From the NCBI GenBank assembly GCA_028386065.3, contig JAKUCV010001081.1, forward strand, positions 128,822-192,821: a stretch of DNA of 64,000 nucleotides. Reading direction: 5' to 3'. A model generated the notes under the pieces. It saw only the letters and a list, made by a program, of their open reading frames with translations, ran no database searches and was not told where the DNA came from. Source of the DNA: Turnera subulata (lineage: Eukaryota; Streptophyta; Magnoliopsida; Malpighiales; Passifloraceae). Position 1 is the stretch's first letter, and every line of letters starts with the position of its first letter. A program made the position numbers and the translations under genes. This document shows positions 58,901-64,000 of this stretch, in pieces.

Positions 58901-61361
58901 GGAACTAATTCACAATCTGTAGGAAAAATCTGTTCTCTTGGAAACGAAGTTAAATCTGAAGTACATTACTCGTCTTATGACAAGTGGGATACCCAAGCAC
59001 CAGCTGAGCAGAGTACATTTCACATGTCACATGACTTGGAAGGTCTTCATGAGTTCGATAATGATGCAAAGCATCTGGCAAGTGCAGCTCCTTCTGATGC
59101 GGATGAAAATAAAGTTGTCCAAATGGGCAGACAGAAGCGATTGCGTAAGCCTACAAAGAGGTTTGTTGAAGAATTTTCAGATCGAAAGTCAAAGCATGCA
59201 GTAGAAATAGAGAAATCATTATCTGCTGCATCAAAAGGTAAACGCCCGAGGACAGGATCTCATGGGAAACTTTGTCATGCTCAAGATTCCAAGGACCGTT
59301 CAAGTCAGATGTGTACTCAATCAACTTTCGAAGATATTGAAAAGCTTCCAGATTTGAAGAGGCTTGTGATTGAAAAACAAAGGATTCTCTCTGCTGCTGC
59401 TAAAAACAAGGGTTTGATGTGGCAGGAACGTCATTTGAAAGCATTGAAATCAGCTTCTAGGGTGGGATCTTTTTCTGAAACTACCATTCAAACACATTTT
59501 GAATCTCAAAGACAGAGGGGTCGTCCAAAGAAGCATCTACCTCGTTTGGTTGGGATACTGCTCCCGTCCATCATTTCCCTATGAGACTGTTGTTCCTTTC
59601 CTTGATCACATGCATGCAAATTCATGTTTTGCCATGTTCCATGGCGTAGTTGGTGGTCTTTTTTCTTCTTCTTTTCTTCTTCCCTTTGGCAGTTCATCTT
59701 ATGCATTTTGATTGGATATAGAACAATGCCTATTTGGTTAGATTCAGAGGCATATATTCCATTTTCTGGTATCCACAACCTGCAATTAAACTCATTAACT
59801 TGCATGGTGTGTCCCAATTAACATTGTGCTGTCAACTTGGGAAGGAATTTTTTTTCTTATACTTTGCACTGTTTGAGGCAAGGGTGTGCTTCATGAAGTA
59901 ACTAGTTTTGTTTTCCTCTGAACATATGTTAATTATTCCTTTTTCTGGTAGCTGGAGTATTCCTTGCATCACATGCACTTGATTTTTTTTTTACTATGCT
60001 TTCTTCTGCGTCTTTTGGATGAATCTATTCGTTAGTTTCATAGTTTAAACATTATTGTTTGACCTGCGAAAGAATTAGGAAATAGTTGAAATTTATCCTG
60101 GGAGTTGCTTCCCTTTTTATTTTTGTTTTAGCATTTTTCTTTCTCGTACTTTTAAGTCTGTTGAATTCATAACATTTTTACCATTTCATTGTATGACGAT
60201 TAATTTAAAAATTTAAAATTTCCTCTGCTTTTTTTCTCCTCTTTTCTGCAGTGTCTTGAATCCGACAATGATGATATTGCATCAGAGTCTGAAGATGACT
60301 GTGTTAAGAAAAGAAGATCGAAGAATTCTGATCGAAGGAAGCATCAAAGAATGTGGACTCACCCTGAAGTGATGAAATTGGTCGATGGTATTGCTCAGTA
60401 TGGGACTGGAAGATGGACTGACATTAAAAAGGTCATGTTCTCATCATCTGCTTACCGCACTCCTGTGGATCTGAGGGTACTTCTAGTTACTTTTCTTTTT
60501 AACAGTTATCCGGATGTTCTCAAAAGTTAAATCTGTTGATTAATGAGGATGACTGCAGGATAAATGGCGTAATCTTCTGAGAGCTAGTTGTGCACACAAG
60601 CAAAAACAGAGCCAAATTGAGGTTAGCTTTCCCATTTTCTTTGTGCTGAAACTCTTCTGTGGCGTCTTTACTCTACATGTCTCAAGTGCTCTTGTGCAAT
60701 TGCCATCTTTCAATATTGTGGCAAATTCCAAAAGATAACACAGATCAATTTAAATATCTTTAGGTCAGTGAGGTTTAATTAATTAGTACTCTTTATTTTT
60801 CTGTTATTATACTGGTTTGTGTATCCATCAGCTCAGAACAAAATATATGAAAAATCCTTGGAAAGATTAAGACAACTTATTTGTTTGACTTGGTCGAGTT
60901 CTTGAAGTTGTCATTGATTGTTTTCTTCTTCTTCTTCTTCTTTTTTTTTTTTTTCCTGAAAGCAAAGGTTATTTATATACTCATTAAGATTAAGCCACTA
61001 GAATCATGATAGTTATAATTAGGGTTTCGTAGGAATTACTGCTCAAAGCTTAGGATTCTTGAAGGGTTTCTCATGGCAATAAATAAATTTGTACTAATTA
61101 TGGGTTGATGAAATCATTTGTGCCAACGGCTCTAGTGCAACAGCAAAGTTATGTCACTGGTAAAACTATATGTGGTAAAGCTTCTAAAGGAGGATCACGA
61201 CTAATGTGGATGATATGCAGGTTGAAGAAAAGTTGAAACATGCAACGCGTCCCTTACCAAAATCTATATTGCGTCGTGTCCGTGAACTGGCTTCAATCCA
61301 TCCATATCCAAGGTTTTCTCCTGGCGGTAGATACGTACGTAGGAAGAAGAATGCATCTTGA
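55986..61361 (+). CDS. TRFL: TRF-like (TRFL) single-Myb telobox DNA-binding protein, eight coding exons
   Basis: Exons: 55986-56075, 57463-57655, 58310-58359, 58587-58677, 58758-59548, 60252-60476, 60559-60621 and 61221-61361. All introns are GT-AG, the phases fit, and the total is 547 residues. The N-terminus has the motif DYGGFGPF (93-100). A basic stretch lies at 268-276 (KRLRKPTKR) and an AT-hook core RGRPKK at 395-400. A Myb/SANT domain lies at about 438-490 (MWTHPEV, GRWTDIKK, VDLRDKWRNLL). VDLRDKWRN is the telobox motif of plant telomere-repeat-binding proteins. After the Myb come LPKSILRRVRELA and a basic tail. The architecture fits the Arabidopsis TRFL3/TRFL6 type, nuclear and expected to bind TTTAGGG-like repeats. 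The start is the first ATG of a clean 30-codon exon. Noncoding exons upstream (donor after 55339, acceptor before 55973) are likely. Confidence 0.82.
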
Positions 61362-62077
61362 AGCACCAAATACTTGTCTCTGGCAAATCATTAGGGTACT
61401 TTGTTGTAAAGAAGCTGTGTGGTTTAGTTCTGGTTTTATTTTCTGCTGTTGCCAGCCAACATCAATTCTCTCGTTCGTCAAAAAAAAAAAAAAAAATGTC
61501 ATAGTATTGGTGATGTTGCATAGTGTGACAGTGGCCCAGAAAGTTTGAGTTGTAATAACCCTCAAAATGGCTAACTTACGTAGCTCCGACTCCCTTAATT
61601 AGCATTACCTTCTCATAGAAAAACTGAAAATATTTGGTCCTTGTTGCCCATTATATTAAGATGATATCTTCTAGAAAGAAAAAAAAGGTGTTACGTTCTT
61701 GAAGTTCTAGTAGTAGCAAGATATTTTGGTTAATTTGGGATACCAAACCACGGCGACCCTTTTTGGTGTAACTTTGCATGCATCAAGAAGCCTGTGCTTG
61801 TGATGGGTTTGTACTGTATTGTCGGCTGCTCATGACAACAGGGAATTACAACTACTTTACCCATGATTTACCAAAAAAAAAAAAAAGAACAAAATACCTG
61901 ATCCATGGACATGGTATCACTCATAATTCTTCGTTGTGTAATATGGGAACAACATTTTAGGCTTCTAAGCTTACGCAGCCAGGTCTCCCTATATTTTTAC
62001 AGGAGTTCACCAACGTAACGAACAACCTAGGTCTCTATTATCAACAATAGTTCTAAAATTATGAAACCTGTTATAAA
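61362..62077 (+). other. 3' UTR and downstream sequence of the TRF-like gene
   Basis: No coding signal is present. The 3' UTR probably covers the next 150-300 bases. A run of about 17 A at 61479-61495 and further A-rich runs at 61677 and 61871 are present, but no clear AATAAA signal near the expected end. The exact transcript end is not visible. Confidence 0.5.
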
Positions 62078-63758
62078 ATGGGTGAATGTCACATACCCTT
62101 TTCTGTCTTTATCTATAATTGTGGCTTTATAATGGCCATACGCACATGTATATCAGTGGGTAAAAAGGGAATGAAAAACCAGAGAAGCTTAGCTTCCATT
62201 CTCCTCGTCCAATTTTTATGCTCCTCTTCTACTACTACTCCTCCATTTTCATCGTATTTGATGTGTCAATTACCATTATTTACAACACGTTATCAGCACG
62301 ATAACGATCTCTACCCGAGCAAAGAAAAAGAAAAGAAAAAGGATGAAGAAAACCAGAAAAAACCGGAGCAGAAAAATCAGGACGTCACCTTCCCCACACT
62401 CATGATTACTGTTCATGAGTATGAGCTCCCGGCTGCCGTTGGTCTCACCGCCACCGCCAGCTCTTCCGCCGTGCCGTCGCCGACCAGACGAAGCTTCCCA
62501 TGTCCGCCGCCGCTGCCCGGCGCGCCGCCAGGGGAGGAAGACCCGACGAGGCGACCCATCGGATCCGTCTCGCCTGCTCCACTTCCTGCCTCCAGCGACG
62601 CCGCCCAGCTGCCGCACCGCCGCGTTCCTCCCGCCCGGTCGTCGCCCCATGAAGGCATGAAGCAGCGCCGCCTTTTTCCTCTCCTCCCTGTCGCCGTCGA
62701 CGACGGGCCAGCAGCCCGCGTCTCTGCTCGCCGCCGCCCCGACTGCACACCGAGCACTGCCGCCTCAATGCCGCCTTCTACCTCGCGCCACTCGCCCTCG
62801 CCACCACGCTGTGAAGTGCCCACGAGGTTGAAGACGACCCGTGTGGGTCGACCCGGGTGTGTAACGGGTCCGTGGTCCTGGGTCGGTTTGACCTGTGTGG
62901 GCATGGACCTGACCACTTGGGCTAAGACCTGGCGCATGGGCTGGCTGGCAGGCTCGGGTCCTTGCACGGGCATGGGCTGCACTATTCAAGACCCAAGAAA
63001 ATAAAAAAAAATATATATAATTCTGTTAAATATATATTTAGGGAAAATTTAATTTGAGAAAATAATTATGAAAACAAAATTATCAAAATATATAAACTGG
63101 AATAGTAACTGCGTATTAGTATGAAATATTATATATTATTGCTGAAAGATTTATCGAGTAAGCATATTTTATATTTTTGTTTAAATTATAATTTTGCTAC
63201 TAAAAGGCCCATGTTTATTTATTTTGCATTTAATTTTTAGTTATTTATTTTAATTGGGCTAATTAATAAACAGCCCATTGCATTTAATTTCTAGTTATTT
63301 AATTTTAATTGGGCTAATTAATAAAAGACCCATGTTTATTTATTTTAATTAACTTTTTTTATTTATTTAATTTTGGCACTATGTTACACATATTGGAGGC
63401 CCTTAAAATTTCGGAAGAAATTTGTTATGGGCATTGAATGTTTTTTGAATGAAAATCGTCTCGAAGACGCAATAAAAGCGAATATAAATCAGAGACTCGA
63501 AGTCTTACTGCCAAAAGATCCCGCAGATCTTTGAAAATTTTTGTAAGAAAAAATATCACCATCAAAGAAGATGGATATTTTATGACCATCACGAGGATGG
63601 ATACTGTTCTTGCTTACCCTGAAGGTGCAAGCTAATATATTGAATAATTTTATTTTATGTCCAGTTTTATTCTTTTATGTTTTCGTCTTATGTTTAATTT
63701 TATTTAATTTTATTTCCTTTATAGCATTTTACAATTGTTTCTAGAATAATGGCTCTGG
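62078..63758. other. Decayed repeat-like region: GC-rich block then AT-rich block
   Basis: 62270-62300 contains ACACGTTATCAGCACGATAA, a sequence I associate with the start of the internal region in some plant copia elements. A GC-rich block follows at 62430-62990, open in several frames on both strands, which indicates bias and not a real protein. 63000-63400 is AT-rich with an imperfect tandem unit of about 68 bases (TTAATTGGGCTAATTAATAAA at 63250 and 63310). No domain is recognisable. An old copia leader is a possible explanation. Confidence 0.4.
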
Positions 63759-64000
63759 TGTTAGAACCTATGTCTTCATGGTTCATTCATTACAGGTTTT
63801 GATAAATGACAAACCAAACCAAGATCATAACAATGATGAAGCAAAAAGAAATCAAGCAAACATGTACTCAACCCAAGTGATCAAGAATTCAAGTGAAGAT
63901 ATGATCAAGAGTTGAAGTGCAAAGAAGAGCAAGAGAAGTTAGGACCCATTTGTACAAGGTAAAACACTCAACTTCTCTTAAGGCATTGGCTCAAACAAAA
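63759..64000 (+). repeat. Copia LTR start, same family as the solo LTR at 39044
   Basis: From TGTTAGAACC onward it aligns with 39044-39290, including CATACAGGTTTTGATA/CATTACAGGTTTTGATA, CAAAAAGAAATCA and AAGATTTAGGACC-type text. The window ends before the palindrome region. It cannot be said whether a whole element or only an LTR follows. Confidence 0.78.

Noticed and set aside
61479..61495. Poly-A run as tail of a SINE or processed gene
   Set aside because: No flanking target duplication or A/B box found in the preceding sequence.
62078..63004. 308-residue ORF
   Set aside because: GC-rich low-complexity with long ORFs in several frames on both strands; no domain, no intron or promoter evidence.

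Overview
The window looks like nuclear DNA of a flowering plant, probably a eudicot. It has long introns with GT-AG borders, a plant TRF-like Myb gene, and plant-type transposons: Sirevirus-like and other Ty1/copia, Athila-type Ty3/gypsy, L1-type LINEs and a Mutator-like MITE. The species cannot be named from this sequence. I see no tRNA, rRNA, CRISPR array or bacterial-type operon.

Positions 1-36252 are a nest of LTR retrotransposons. A Sirevirus-like copia element on the minus strand (before 1 to 9185) lies inside the 3' part of an Athila element (9186-12067). That Athila sits in a copia LTR (12068-12703). An unassigned stretch with palindromic repeats follows (12704-13468), then a minus-strand copia pol remnant (13469-15116). 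A plus-strand copia element (15117-20234) is cut off inside its 3' LTR and fused to the cut 5' LTR of a second Athila (20235-34738). The second Athila contains a truncated LINE in its 5' LTR and a 3.05-kb solo LTR in its ORF1. It ends in a second piece of minus-strand copia, with gag and LTR (34739-36252).

Positions 36835-52700 are mainly two minus-strand L1-type LINEs. The first (36835-47587) appears full length once its insertions are removed: a copia solo LTR (39044-43464), which itself holds a second solo LTR (40245-43278) of the 3-kb family, and a 398-bp foldback MITE (46450-46847). The second LINE (47846-about 52700) is 5'-truncated. A short internally deleted LINE retroposon with a 17-bp target duplication (53064-54459) lies just upstream of the gene.

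The only convincing host gene is at about 55250-61500 on the plus strand. Its eight coding exons encode a 547-residue protein with a C-terminal single telobox-type Myb domain and an AT-hook, a TRF-like (TRFL) protein. Downstream are a decayed GC-rich then AT-rich repeat-like region (about 62078-63758) and the start of another copia LTR (63759-64000) of the same family as the solo LTR at 39044.

All transposon coding regions carry stops, frameshifts, deletions or damaged catalytic motifs. I see no clearly new multi-gene system. The most unusual signals are an array of 12-bp palindromes in a copia LTR, hairpin repeats at 12840-12955, a fused pair of truncated retrotransposons, and a possible shared domain in the extra 3' ORFs of the Sirevirus and Athila elements.
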